The notes: generated by a model from the sequence alone, not told the origin. Positions 28,100 to 35,874 are shown, numbered from the stretch's first letter. The stretch is DNA of 64,000 nt from Micromonospora marina (GCF_900091565.1 NZ_FMCV01000001.1:372001-436000), one strand, 5' to 3'. Translations and numbers: made by a program.

Positions 28100-28172
28100 T
28101 AGCGGTGGCCGGACTTGAACCGGCGACACAGCGATTATGAGCCGCTTGCTCTGCCATCTGAGCTACACCGCC
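28100..28172 (-). tRNA. tRNA-Met (CAT), elongator
   Basis: The 73-base cloverleaf has the acceptor GGCGGTG/CACCGCT (a G-U first pair), anticodon loop CTCATAA with anticodon CAT, T-arm GGTTCAAGTCC and discriminator A. The paired 1-72 bases and the anticodon stem without three consecutive G-C pairs argue against an initiator tRNA. No CCA is encoded. Confidence 0.95.
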
Positions 28173-28197
28173 GTGGCGGGTCCAGCCGGACCCTCTG

Positions 28198-28270
28198 AGC
28201 CCCCTTACGGAATCGAACCGTAGACCTTCTCCTTACCATGGAGACGCTCTGCCGACTGAGCTAAGGGGGC
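28198..28270 (-). tRNA. tRNA-Thr (GGT)
   Basis: The 73-base cloverleaf has the acceptor GCCCCCT/AGGGGGC, anticodon stem-loop TCTCCATGGTAAGGAGA with anticodon GGT, T-arm GGTTCGATTCC and discriminator T. It lies 25 bases ahead of tRNA-Met and is probably co-transcribed with it. Confidence 0.97.
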
Positions 28271-28306
28271 CTGCTCGATCACCCCGGGGGGTGTCGCGCA
28301 GGGGAA

Positions 28307-28335
28307 ACAGTACACGACCGCGTCGTGCAGGTGAA
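28307..28335 (-). promoter_or_regulatory. Promoter of tRNA-Thr/tRNA-Met
   Basis: The -35 box TTCACC (28330-28335) and the -10 box TACTGT (28307-28312) are 17 bases apart. Transcription would start about 30 bases ahead of tRNA-Thr. Confidence 0.65.
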
Positions 28336-28366
28336 ATCGGATCCCCCAGGCGTGTGTCAGCCCTGG

Positions 28367-30889
28367 TCAGGGCACAACTCGCAGGCGCGGCAGCTCCCCC
28401 GCGACCACCGTCTCCGGGTCGACCTGGGCGCCGAACCACGCCTCCAGCCGCTCGTACGGCAGCGGGCGGCTGAACAGGAAACCCTGGCCGATCTCACAAC
28501 CGATGTCCTGGAGCAGCTCCAGCGTCAGCTCGCTCTCCACGCCCTCGGCCACCACCGCGAGGCCGAACTGCTGGGACAGCGTCACCACCGCGTTGACGAT
28601 CGCCAGGTCACCCGGATCGGTCGCCATGCCCTGCACGAACGACCGGTCCACCTTCACCTCGTGCACCGGCAGCCGGCGAAGTTGCGCCAGGGACGAGTTC
28701 CCCGTGCCGAAGTCGTCCACCGAGAGCCGAACACCCAGGTCACGGAGGCTGCGCAGGGTTGGTATGGGACGTTCGGTGCCGTCCAGGACACCCGCCTCGG
28801 TGACCTCCAGCGTCAGCCGCTGCGGCGGTACGCCGTACTCGGCCAGCAGATCGCGTACCAGCGCGGGGAAGCGCTGGTCGGTGAGCGTACGCGCGGCGAG
28901 GTTGACCGCGACGGACAGCGGCTGTTCGCCGTGGCTCCAGTCGCGGCTGCGCCGCAGGCTCTCCCGGAGCACGAACTCGGTGAGCCGGCCGAGCTGGCCG
29001 GTGTGCTCGGCCACCGCCACGAAGTCGTCCGGCGCGACAGTGCCGTGCGCCGGGTGCTCCCACCGGGCCAGGCACTCCACGCCCACCAGGCGGCGGTCCC
29101 GCAGCGTGACCTTGGGCTGGAAGTAGACCTCCAGCTCGCCCTCGTCGAGCGCCCGTTGCAGGTCACCGGCGAGGCCGAGCCGGCGCATCGACCGTGATTC
29201 CAGCGCCGGACTGTAGAGCTGGATGCTGCCCGGTACCGACTTCGCCGCGGTGGCCGCCAGGTCGACGCGTTGCAGCAGCGCCACCGCGTCGCTGCCGTGG
29301 TCCGGGTGGACGGCCACCCCGACGACCGTGTCCACGTCCAGGGTGAGCGCGTCGAAGACCATCTCGTCGCGGATCTGCTCCCGGATCTGGTTCGCCAGCT
29401 CCAGGGCCGCCTCGGCGCTCTCCAACCGCAGCGTCACCAGGAACTCGTCACCGCCGGCGCGGCCGACGAGCGCCGAGGAGGGCGTGCAGGCGCGCAGCCG
29501 CTCGGCCACCTCGACCAGCACCTTGTCACCCGCGGCGTGGCCCAGCGACTCGTTCACCTGGCGGAGCCGGTCGACGTCGAAGAGCAGCAGCGCCACCACC
29601 TCGCCCGGGGCGCGGATCTTGACCGCCTCCGCCACCGACGAGGTGAGGCGCCGCCGGTTGGGCAGCCCGGTGAGCACGTCGTGCTCGGCGTCGTGTCGCA
29701 GCCGGTCGACCAGGCGGGAGTTCTCCAGCGCCACCGCGGCGTGCGCGGCCACCGTCTCGAAGACGGGGATGTCGCCGGGAGCGAAGTGACCGATGTCGCT
29801 GAGCCGGTTGGTCACCTCGAGCGTGCCGATCACGGCCTGACCGGAACGCAGCGGCACGACGATGGCGTCCTTTACCCGCTCCTCCCCCGCGGTCTGCCGC
29901 AACGCGGGATCGCCGCCGAGCCAGCGGCCGAACGAGAGGGTGCGCCCCTTCTTGCGTACCTGCTGCCGCAGGCTCGCCGGGGTCGGCGCCAGGTCCAGCA
30001 GGCCGGGGGTGTCCACCCGGGCGGTGAGCAGCACCTCGGGATGCCGGCCCTGGGCGGGCAGCCAGAGCGTCGCGTACTCGGCCTGCATCAGCGCGCGTAC
30101 CCGGTCGAGCAGGATGTCGGCGAGCGACCGCTCGGTGCCGGAGGCGAGAAGCCGGGTGAGCTCGTACATCCCGGCCAGCGTCCGATGCTGGCGGAAGAAC
30201 TGGGAGTAGGAGTGGTAGACCAGGACCAGGCCGCTGAAGAGGGCGGCGAGCAGCAGGGCCGACCACCACGTCGTCCGCAGGGCGATCAGGACGAGCAGGC
30301 CGATCGCCGCGTTGATGGCGGCGGTGAGCAGAGCGGTCGGCATGCTGCGCAGCGCGTCCCGCCCGGCCGGCCAGCCCTGGAGCAGCACGTGCACACCGAC
30401 CACGCTCACGAGGCTGACCAACGTGACCACGCAGACGGCGAGGAACAGCGAGCCCCACGTCACCGGGCCGACGTTGCGCAGCGGTGGCAGCGCCAGGAGG
30501 ACGAGACTGGCCAGCGAGGTCGCGGCGGCGGCCTTGGCGACGTTGAACCAGAGCTTCGCCGCGCCGAAGCGGTGCGAGACGCTCCAGACCAGCACCGAGA
30601 GTGTGTAGATCAGGACGACAGTCAACGGGGGCAGGAAGTAGAGCGCCACGATGAGTGGCACCTCGGTCAGCGTCACGCCCACCGACTGGCGCCGGACGTA
30701 GACGTTTAGCGCAGCGAAGCTGGTCCCCGCCATGACGACGAAGAACACGAAGGCGAGCGGCCACTTGCCGAACGGCTGATCGGCAACCAGCGCGACGCAG
30801 GTGCCGAAGACCACCGCCAGCAGCGCCAGAGGGGCGGTGACGAGCCAGGCACGTTCCGTCGACCTGCGAGGTCGGCCCTGGCCTGCCAT
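28367..30889 (-). CDS. Membrane GAF-GGDEF-EAL cyclic-di-GMP protein
   Basis: The 840-residue protein has about eight membrane helices in the first 235 residues, a GAF-like domain (about 250-400), a GGDEF domain (about 405-565) and an EAL domain (about 580-825). The cyclase signature RAGGDEF is intact. The EAL motif reads ECL, but the other phosphodiesterase residues are there: NLAARTL, EVTEAG, VDDFGTG, K of VKVDRSF and AEGVES. It may therefore make or break cyclic-di-GMP. The ATG at 30889 follows GGAGGGGC; a longer frame to 31138 is not supported. A 45-codon gene lies 50 bases upstream on the same strand. Confidence 0.9.
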   Translation of the reverse strand: MAGQGRPRRSTERAWLVTAPLALLAVVFGTCVALVADQPFGKWPLAFVFFVVMAGTSFAALNVYVRRQSVGVTLTEVPLIVALYFLPPLTVVLIYTLSVLVWSVSHRFGAAKLWFNVAKAAAATSLASLVLLALPPLRNVGPVTWGSLFLAVCVVTLVSLVSVVGVHVLLQGWPAGRDALRSMPTALLTAAINAAIGLLVLIALRTTWWSALLLAALFSGLVLVYHSYSQFFRQHRTLAGMYELTRLLASGTERSLADILLDRVRALMQAEYATLWLPAQGRHPEVLLTARVDTPGLLDLAPTPASLRQQVRKKGRTLSFGRWLGGDPALRQTAGEERVKDAIVVPLRSGQAVIGTLEVTNRLSDIGHFAPGDIPVFETVAAHAAVALENSRLVDRLRHDAEHDVLTGLPNRRRLTSSVAEAVKIRAPGEVVALLLFDVDRLRQVNESLGHAAGDKVLVEVAERLRACTPSSALVGRAGGDEFLVTLRLESAEAALELANQIREQIRDEMVFDALTLDVDTVVGVAVHPDHGSDAVALLQRVDLAATAAKSVPGSIQLYSPALESRSMRRLGLAGDLQRALDEGELEVYFQPKVTLRDRRLVGVECLARWEHPAHGTVAPDDFVAVAEHTGQLGRLTEFVLRESLRRSRDWSHGEQPLSVAVNLAARTLTDQRFPALVRDLLAEYGVPPQRLTLEVTEAGVLDGTERPIPTLRSLRDLGVRLSVDDFGTGNSSLAQLRRLPVHEVKVDRSFVQGMATDPGDLAIVNAVVTLSQQFGLAVVAEGVESELTLELLQDIGCEIGQGFLFSRPLPYERLEAWFGAQVDPETVVAGELPRLRVVP

Positions 30890-30939
30890 GCCCCTCCTAC
30901 CCGAGACGCCGTCCGCCGGGGGGCGGACGGCTCGATGAT

Positions 30940-31077
30940 TCAGCGCAGGGTGCCCATCGTCCAGACGATGTCGCCGAGTTGCGCGCCACCGGTGCCGGGA
31001 ATGACGCCGAAGGCGCCTGCGACGGCGGCGAGCACGAGGAGCGAGCCGAACAGGCGGCCCAGCGTTCGACCAGACAT
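30940..31077 (-). CDS. 45-residue exported peptide upstream of the GGDEF-EAL gene
   Basis: The product begins MSGRTLGRLFGSLLVLAAVA, a basic start plus hydrophobic helix that looks like a signal or anchor, and ends with the polar tail GGAQLGDIVWTMGTLR. A good Shine-Dalgarno (AGGAGC) lies six bases ahead of the ATG at 31077. I recognise no family. Its position suggests co-transcription with the cyclic-di-GMP gene, perhaps as a ligand or membrane partner, but that is inference. Confidence 0.65.
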   Translation of the reverse strand: MSGRTLGRLFGSLLVLAAVAGAFGVIPGTGGAQLGDIVWTMGTLR

Positions 31078-31706
31078 GATTGCTCCTGTCGGGAGATTGC
31101 CACAGAGGGACGGTGAAGGTTTCCCGATCGTGCCACAACGCCGGGGGGCAGAAAAGCGAAGAGGAGCCGCCCAGCCCGAGTAGCTGTCAGGTTCCGCCGT
31201 TCGGCCCGGCCGACCACGACACGCAGCCAGGTCACGGGGGTGCAGGGAGTTCAGCCGCTTCGTCCACTGCGGATTCCTGCCTTCACCCACGAAGGGGATC
31301 AAGTCACGCGAAACCCACACCGCCAGCCCTGAGTGGCCCGGCCGGCTCCGCCTGGCCGATCCGCCCCGGCAGCACGCCACCGGACCCGCGGCCATTGACC
31401 ACCATACCTGTCTGTGTCATGAACGCCAGAGGACGATTCCCTCATTCACGCGCGAACCCCTCAGTAGGCCCGGCAGCCCCGGCCGGTCTGTTCGCCGGAG
31501 GAAGCGCTCGCCGGACCGGCCGCGCTGCTACTGACGAGTTCCGCGCCCGCACACAGCCAGCTCCGGGCGCTCGCACCTTCTGCTGGGATCAGTCAGCACC
31601 TATAGACAAGAAGATCATCAGCCAAGGGGCTGCTTCCGTGATCGGCCGGGGTCCCCGCAGGACCTCAGGCGGTTGAAGATCAAGTTAGGCCCGCGTACCG
31701 ACCGGG
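31078..31706. other. Gene-free stretch
   Basis: This 629-base gap separates the peptide gene from the GNAT gene. Open frames on both strands lack recognisable motifs and ribosome sites. The stretch near 31590-31690 is more A/T-rich than its surroundings, which could mean an old insertion, but I see no ends or repeats. Confidence 0.5.
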
Positions 31707-32291
31707 TCAGCCACCGGACCGGCGACGAGCGGCCCGCCACCGCTCAGGGTCCAGGGTCTGGCGAACTCCTGACATCGCCACGTGCGCGAGGTCCCCTTCG
31801 GCTGCCTGTCGGTCGATCCGACCAACCGACTGGAAGCCCAGCTTCTGCAGCACCCGGATGGACGGGTGGTTGTCCCGAACGGCGTCGGCGCGGATTTCCC
31901 GGACGCCGGGCTGGGCGACAAGGTGGTCCAACAGCAGGGTCGCCGCCCGGGTCGCCACTCCCCGGCTCTGCCGGCCCGGTAGGACGGTGAAGTAGATCTC
32001 GACGACGCCGGGAGCCTCCGTCGGGGCGGCACCCACCGAACCGACATAGCTGTCGTCGGAAGCGTCGGCGATGGTCAGGGACAGGACCTCGTCTTCGGTG
32101 CCGTACGACGAGATGACGTAGTCGAGCATGGCCCGCGCGCCCTCGGCGGACTTCTGCTCTGGGGTGAACGCCATGTACCGGGTGGCGTCGGGGTCGGTCA
32201 GGAAGCGCGCGAAGGCGTCCAGGTCCGCAGGCTTGTGCGGCCGGATCACGATGTCGCCGTCGCGGATCGATGGCGGGCAGGTCAGTTGCAC
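31707..32291 (-). CDS. GNAT-family N-acetyltransferase
   Basis: The 194-residue protein has the GNAT pattern of ribosomal-protein acetyltransferase-like enzymes: DIVIRPHKPADLDAFARFLT at the start, the acetyl-CoA loop LPGRQSRGVATRAATLLLDH near residue 105, and VLQKLGFQSVGR near 145. The substrate is unknown. I choose the GTG at 32291, preceded by AGGAG nine bases upstream, over an ATG at 32366. Confidence 0.8.
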   Translation of the reverse strand: MQLTCPPSIRDGDIVIRPHKPADLDAFARFLTDPDATRYMAFTPEQKSAEGARAMLDYVISSYGTEDEVLSLTIADASDDSYVGSVGAAPTEAPGVVEIYFTVLPGRQSRGVATRAATLLLDHLVAQPGVREIRADAVRDNHPSIRVLQKLGFQSVGRIDRQAAEGDLAHVAMSGVRQTLDPERWRAARRRSGG

Positions 32292-32645
32292 TCGGTGTGA
32301 CTCCTGAACAGGCTGGGCTGGCGGATGGCGGCCGTCGACGACCGCGGCACCGAGCGACCCTAACAACCCATGCTGGAGCCGCCGACCACTTTCCGGCGGG
32401 CGCCGACGGCGGCGGTCAGGCCCGGATCAATTCAGGCGGCGGATCCGGCTGCCCCAGGACGGATCGCTGCCCACCGCGTCGCTCGGCATCGGGACTCTCC
32501 CGCCCTACCGGGAATGTTCACCGGTCTCGCTCTGGTCATCGGAGCCGTGAGAGGGACGCCGGATCGGCTTGATCTCGATGACACGCATGTGACACAGCCA
32601 GCGAGATCGAGCGGGCTAGAGCAGGACTGAGTGAGACTCACGAGG
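32292..32645. other. Gene-free stretch downstream of tRNA-Tyr
   Basis: The 354 bases between the GNAT start and the hairpin at 32646 contain no supported gene. A short minus-strand frame (32505-32588, 27 codons from ATG) has coding-like codon use but no Shine-Dalgarno; it is discussed as a finding. Confidence 0.45.
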
Positions 32646-32683
32646 GAGGCCCCTGACCGGCGTTCTCGCTGGTCAGGGGCCTC
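32646..32683 (-). terminator. Terminator after tRNA-Tyr
   Basis: A 13-bp perfect stem (32646-32658 with 32671-32683), extended inward by further pairs around a TTCT loop, lies just beyond tRNA-Tyr. A T-run follows on the plus-strand side only, so it could stop transcription from both directions. Confidence 0.65.
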
Positions 32684-32692
32684 TTTGTGCAC

Positions 32693-32776
32693 TGGTGGCG
32701 GGTAGAGGATTCGAACCTCTGTAGCTTTCGCGACGGATTTACAGTCCGCTCCCATTGGCCGCTCGGGCAACCCGCC
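32693..32776 (-). tRNA. tRNA-Tyr (GTA)
   Basis: This class II tRNA has the acceptor GGCGGGT/ACCCGCC, anticodon loop CTGTAAA with anticodon GTA, a long variable arm and discriminator A. The mature part is 32696-32776, and the 3' CCA is encoded (32693-32695), unlike the other three tRNAs here. Confidence 0.96.
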
Positions 32777-32814
32777 AGGGCACGCCACCGCGTCGCAACG
32801 CGGCAGCGGAAGCA

Positions 32815-32845
32815 AGGATAGCGGTTGCCCCCGGCACTGCCGCAA
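32815..32845 (-). promoter_or_regulatory. Candidate promoter of tRNA-Tyr
   Basis: The -35 box TTGCGG (32840-32845) and the -10 box TATCCT (32815-32820) are 19 bases apart, slightly longer than ideal, and lie about 40 bases upstream of the tRNA. Confidence 0.5.
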
Positions 32846-32923
32846 CCGGGTACCGTCAGGAGGTCCCACGCTGGTCAGCGCGGGACGGACCAGGACAGAC
32901 CGCCGGACAGCAGGAGCATGAGC

Positions 32924-33418
32924 ATGGCAGCGAACCCGTCGTTCGACATCGTGAGCAAGGTCGACCGGCAGGAGGTCGACAACGCCGTCCGCCAGTCGGA
33001 GAAGGAGCTCTCGACGCGGTTCGACTTCCGGGGCACCAGCGCGGAGATCTCCTGGGCGGGCGAGGAGGCGATCAGCCTCCAGGCGGAGACCGAGGAGCGG
33101 GTCCGGGCCGCGCTGGACGTCTTCAAGGAGAAGTTGGTCAAGCGGAACATCTCGTTGAAGTCGCTCGACGCCGGCGAGCCCCGGCAGTCGGGCAAGATCT
33201 TCAAGATCGACGCCAAGGTGGTGCAGGGCATCGACTCGGACAAGGCCAAGGCGATCAGCAAGAAGATCCGCGACGAGGGCCCGAAGGGCGTGCAGGCGCA
33301 GATCCAGGGCGACCAGCTCCGCGTCACCGGCAAGAAGAAGGACGATCTCCAGTCCGTCATCACGCTGCTCAAGGGTGAGGACTTCGGGCTGGCGCTCCAG
33401 TTCACCAACTATAGGTAA
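32924..33418 (+). CDS. yajQ: YajQ-family cyclic-di-GMP/nucleotide-binding protein
   Basis: The 164-residue protein shows the family layout: [32 protein letters not shown], and the end [14 protein letters not shown]. Some YajQ proteins bind cyclic-di-GMP and act as transcription co-regulators. The ATG at 32924 follows AGGAG by seven bases; an ATG six bases upstream is too close to that site. The last three codons are TAT AGG TAA, unusually A/T-rich, because the 3' end is the left junction of an integrated element. The ancestral end TAC CGG TGA survives at 35873-35881. Confidence 0.95.
   Translation: MAANPSFDIVSKVDRQEVDNAVRQSEKELSTRFDFRGTSAEISWAGEEAISLQAETEERVRAALDVFKEKLVKRNISLKSLDAGEPRQSGKIFKIDAKVVQGIDSDKAKAISKKIRDEGPKGVQAQIQGDQLRVTGKKKDDLQSVITLLKGEDFGLALQFTNYR
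33395..33411 (+). repeat. attL core of the yajQ-integrated element
   Basis: The 17-bp sequence CTCCAGTTCACCAACTA occurs here, inside the last codons of yajQ, and again as a direct repeat at 35858-35874. Both copies encode LQFTN in frame with the same downstream Tyr-Arg-stop. Confidence 0.85.
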
Positions 33419-33427
33419 GGAGGATCC

Positions 33428-33452
33428 GGCCGGCCCGGCGATCGGGCCGGCC
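33428..33452 (+). terminator. Terminator after yajQ (element-borne)
   Basis: A 10-bp GC stem (33428-33437 with 33443-33452) with a 5-base loop follows the yajQ stop by nine bases, then CGCCTTGTT. The element seems to supply a new terminator in place of the displaced one. Confidence 0.6.
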
Positions 33453-33517
33453 GCGCCTTGTTACCTGGGCAGACTTCGTCACCAGTGGTCGTCGTTGGTC
33501 GCTCACGATCGGCCTCC

Positions 33518-33536
33518 GACGGCCTGGCGACGGCCT
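33518..33536 (+). repeat. 19-bp repeat, left copy
   Basis: GACGGCCTGGCGACGGCCT is identical to 35795-35813, the last codons of the integrase remnant. In this copy the codon that would be the TAG stop reads TGG. It may be an integrase-end remnant or an arm-type binding site. Confidence 0.6.
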
Positions 33537-34016
33537 GGGCCTGGTCCTCGTCGGTCCGCCCGAAGCCCACACCCCGCTCGCTCTGTGCCCTCGTTGTAGT
33601 TCTGGGCGCTACGTCTCGCGGTCTTCATCCGCGTCTGTGGTCCCTGGCGACTGTCCGCGCCAACGGGCCGGCGTGTCCTCGTCCCACATTTGCTGTCACG
33701 GTAGCTGCGGGCAACCGCTGCCGGGCTTCCCCACTGCCAGGAGACTCCCACATCGCCCTGGCCTGCGGTGGTCGTGATCTGAGGCCAGGCGGGTGACTCT
33801 CCCCGGGGCCGAATGCGACGCCCAGGACACCTTGTTGCCGAGCCTCGACCGCGGCGGCAGTCTTGACCTGCCATTTCCTCGGGTACCGCTGGCAGTTGTC
33901 GGTCATCGGTGGTCAGTTTCTGCCGGCCTAGGGCGGCCCGCGCTGGGCCTTGGTTGTAACGCCTCCGACGCCTGCGACTAAGTACCGGGCAGACGGCGTC
34001 GAGAGAGGGAGATCGA

Positions 34017-34610
34017 GTGGATGACGACGACAACTTCACCGAGGACCTGAGACAGATCGCTAAGGACCCGGCGGTCTTCAGGGCGTACTACAAGGCACAC
34101 GTCAGCGCCGTGCAGAACTACCTGGCCCGGAGGGTTGCGGATGCCGAGCGGGTGGCAGACCTGACCGCCGACGTGTTCCTTGCCGCGATCTCCGCGGCCC
34201 CAAGCTACCGGGCAGCGAAAGGAACCCCGCTGGGATGGACCTACGGCATCGCCCGGAACGTGCTCCTCACAGACCTTCGGCGCACCGAGCGCGAGCGGCG
34301 GGCCGTTAATCGTGTCGCCGGCGGAAGGTTACTCAGCGACGATGACATCGCGCGTCTAGAGGAACGCATTGATGCGCAGGCCTCCTTACGGCAAATGATG
34401 CCCGCGATCGATGAGCTACCTGAAGGCGAGCGGGCCGTCCTGGAGCTCGTTGCTGTCGACGGGCTAACCATTCGAGATGCGGCCGCCGCGCTGCGAATTA
34501 CCGCCGTAGCGGCACGTGTCCGGCTGCACCGCGCCCGCCGGCACCTGAACAACTCTGCCGACAAAGCCAACGATGTCACCACCTACCCCCTCCTGGAGGC
34601 ATTGCAGTGA
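34017..34610 (+). CDS. Sigma-70-family (ECF-like) RNA polymerase sigma factor
   Basis: The 197-residue protein has sigma region 2 (VADLTADVFLAAISAAPSYR, then GWTYGIARNVLLTDLRR) and region 4 (LPEGERAVLELVAVDGLTIR, DAAAALRITAVAARVRLHRA). The GTG at 34017 has a GAGGGAG Shine-Dalgarno. Codons such as TTA, CTA and ATT are more frequent than in flanking genes, consistent with import on the element. It overlaps the next gene by four bases and presumably controls it. Confidence 0.88.
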   Translation: MDDDDNFTEDLRQIAKDPAVFRAYYKAHVSAVQNYLARRVADAERVADLTADVFLAAISAAPSYRAAKGTPLGWTYGIARNVLLTDLRRTERERRAVNRVAGGRLLSDDDIARLEERIDAQASLRQMMPAIDELPEGERAVLELVAVDGLTIRDAAAALRITAVAARVRLHRARRHLNNSADKANDVTTYPLLEALQ

Positions 34611-35296
34611 ACCAACCGGAAACGTTCGAAGACCGTCTGCTGGCGGTACTTGAAGCCGAAGTGGCAGAAATGGCAGCCCGATCAACTGCCGGACATAAGC
34701 ACCGCAGGAGCCGTGCGCGACGCGTCGGTGTACTGGCGGGGGCGGGAGCCCTCGCTGTGGCTGGCGCGGTTGGCGTGCCCGTAGTCCTCGGCCAGCAGGC
34801 GGGCTCGACTGCCTGGGCCGTCGAGAGTCGGGACGACGGCTCGGTCGAGGTGAGGATTCGGGAATTCAAGGACCCCGCAGGGCTGGAACGGCGCCTGGCA
34901 AAGGCCGGAATTGCTGCCTATGTCACTTTCGTGCCGCAGGGAAAGGTCTGTTTTCAAAGTGAAGGCCAAGGCTCAATTGCTGACTACTCGCCCCGCGTTT
35001 TGGCAATGAATGCCGAGAAGCAGGCATCCTTCGTCGTTCGTCCCGATCAGCTTAGGGTCGGGGAACGTCTGCAACTGATGGGGGCCTCTGACAACAACGG
35101 CAGGCTGGGAGCAGTCCTGGTGAACGTCGTGCACGACGGAGAACGGTGCAAGGTGCAGACGGCGGAGAAGAGAATCGTCAACCTGTGGCAGCTGGAGAAG
35201 CAGGAGGCGTGGCGCACCCCGTCCCCGGCTCCTTCGGCACCGTCATCGCCTGCCCCGCACAGCTCAGCACACCCGTCGGCGACGCCAACGCGATAG
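34607..35296 (+). CDS. Single-pass membrane protein paired with the sigma factor
   Basis: The 229-residue product has a short charged cytoplasmic N-terminus, one membrane helix (about residues 40-62, VGVLAGAGALAVAGAVGVPV), an extracytoplasmic domain with two cysteines (about 114 and 183) and a Pro/Ser/Ala-rich C-terminus. The position, overlapping the sigma factor stop, suggests an anti-sigma or signal-receptor role, but no zinc anti-sigma motif is visible. Confidence 0.75.
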   Translation: MNQPETFEDRLLAVLEAEVAEMAARSTAGHKHRRSRARRVGVLAGAGALAVAGAVGVPVVLGQQAGSTAWAVESRDDGSVEVRIREFKDPAGLERRLAKAGIAAYVTFVPQGKVCFQSEGQGSIADYSPRVLAMNAEKQASFVVRPDQLRVGERLQLMGASDNNGRLGAVLVNVVHDGERCKVQTAEKRIVNLWQLEKQEAWRTPSPAPSAPSSPAPHSSAHPSATPTR

Positions 35297-35470
35297 ATCC
35301 AAAGCCATCCCGGTTGCCGTCGACCCGCCCTCCAGGGGAGCGGGCTGCCGCCCGGCCCGCCACGTCAAGCGGACCTTGACGCCTCGTACGGATGCTGGCG
35401 GGTCGGGCGGGGGTCTGCTCGGCTTGCCCGGGTCGATGGCAGGCGGGATGGCCTACCGCAACCACCCACG

Positions 35471-35815
35471 GACCGCGACCCGCCCGCGCTGCCCGTCAAC
35501 CTGGTCGTCCACGGACGCACGAACGTCGCGATGGACCGCCACACCTTCAACCGGGACTACTGGCATCCTGCCCTGACGGCCGCCGGCATCCAATCGTCGC
35601 GGGCCACCGGAATGCACGCCCTGCGGCACTTCTACGCCTCGGTCCTGCTCGACGCCGGGGAGAGCGTCAAGGCGCTGTCGGAGTACCTGGGCCACGCCGA
35701 CCCGGGTTTCACCCTGCGCACCTACACCCACCTCATGCCCACCAGCGAGGACCGCACCCGGCGAGCCGTCGACAAGGTGCTCGGGTCGCCCTCGGACGGC
35801 CTGGCGACGGCCTAG
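35471..35815 (+). pseudogene. Tyrosine recombinase (phage/AICE integrase), C-terminal remnant
   Basis: The frame from about 35471 reads into MDRHTFNRDYWHPALTAAG and then MHALRHFYASVLLDAGESVK, LSEYLGHADPGFTLRTYTHL, which contain the catalytic Arg (LRH), His (LGH) and Tyr (TYTHLMP). The N-terminal core-binding domain and the first catalytic Arg are missing and no start with a ribosome site exists. The stop lies 43 bases before the attR core, the usual place for an integrase gene. Confidence 0.88.
35795..35813 (+). repeat. 19-bp repeat, right copy
   Basis: GACGGCCTGGCGACGGCCT covers the last codons (DGLATA) of the integrase remnant and matches 33518-33536 exactly. Confidence 0.6.
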
Positions 35816-35857
35816 CTGCGATCGTGGCGGAGTTTTGGCTGCTCATGGGCGGTATCT

Positions 35858-35874
35858 CTCCAGTTCACCAACTA
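35858..35874 (+). repeat. attR core of the yajQ-integrated element
   Basis: This second copy of CTCCAGTTCACCAACTA is followed by CCGGTGA, completing codons LQFTNYR-stop in the GC-rich codon style of the host. It is therefore the original yajQ end displaced by integration. The stop codon of the epoxide hydrolase gene (35865-35867, minus) lies inside it. Confidence 0.85.

Larger units (their letters stand above)
33419..34016. other. Left arm of the element, no gene seen
   Basis: These 598 bases hold the hairpin at 33428-33452 and a copy of an integrase 3'-end sequence (33518-33536). I see no supported coding region. Confidence 0.55.
33395..35874. mobile_element. Remnant integrative element in the 3' end of yajQ
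   Basis: A 2.48-kb segment is bounded by 17-bp direct repeats of the yajQ 3' end. It contains a sigma factor/membrane protein operon (34017-35296) with codon use richer in A/T than its neighbours, and the C-terminal half of a tyrosine recombinase near the right end (35471-35815). The right junction restores the ancestral yajQ tail, which overlaps the convergent epoxide hydrolase gene. No replication, transfer or excision gene remains, so the element is probably immobile. Confidence 0.85.

Noticed and set aside
30890..31138. An 83-codon N-terminal extension of the GGDEF-EAL protein
   Set aside because: It is Arg-rich and overlaps the 45-codon peptide gene; the ATG at 30889 has a strong ribosome site.
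31078..31300. A cyclic-di-GMP riboswitch upstream of the peptide/GGDEF-EAL genes
   Set aside because: I looked for the GEMM-type conserved core and found none.
31080..31676. A 198-codon plus-strand frame upstream of the GNAT gene
   Set aside because: No motif, no ribosome site, and a composition of random GC-rich sequence.
32646..32776. tRNA-Tyr as attachment site of the element
   Set aside because: No direct repeat of the tRNA 3' end was found downstream; the repeats belong to the yajQ 3' end.
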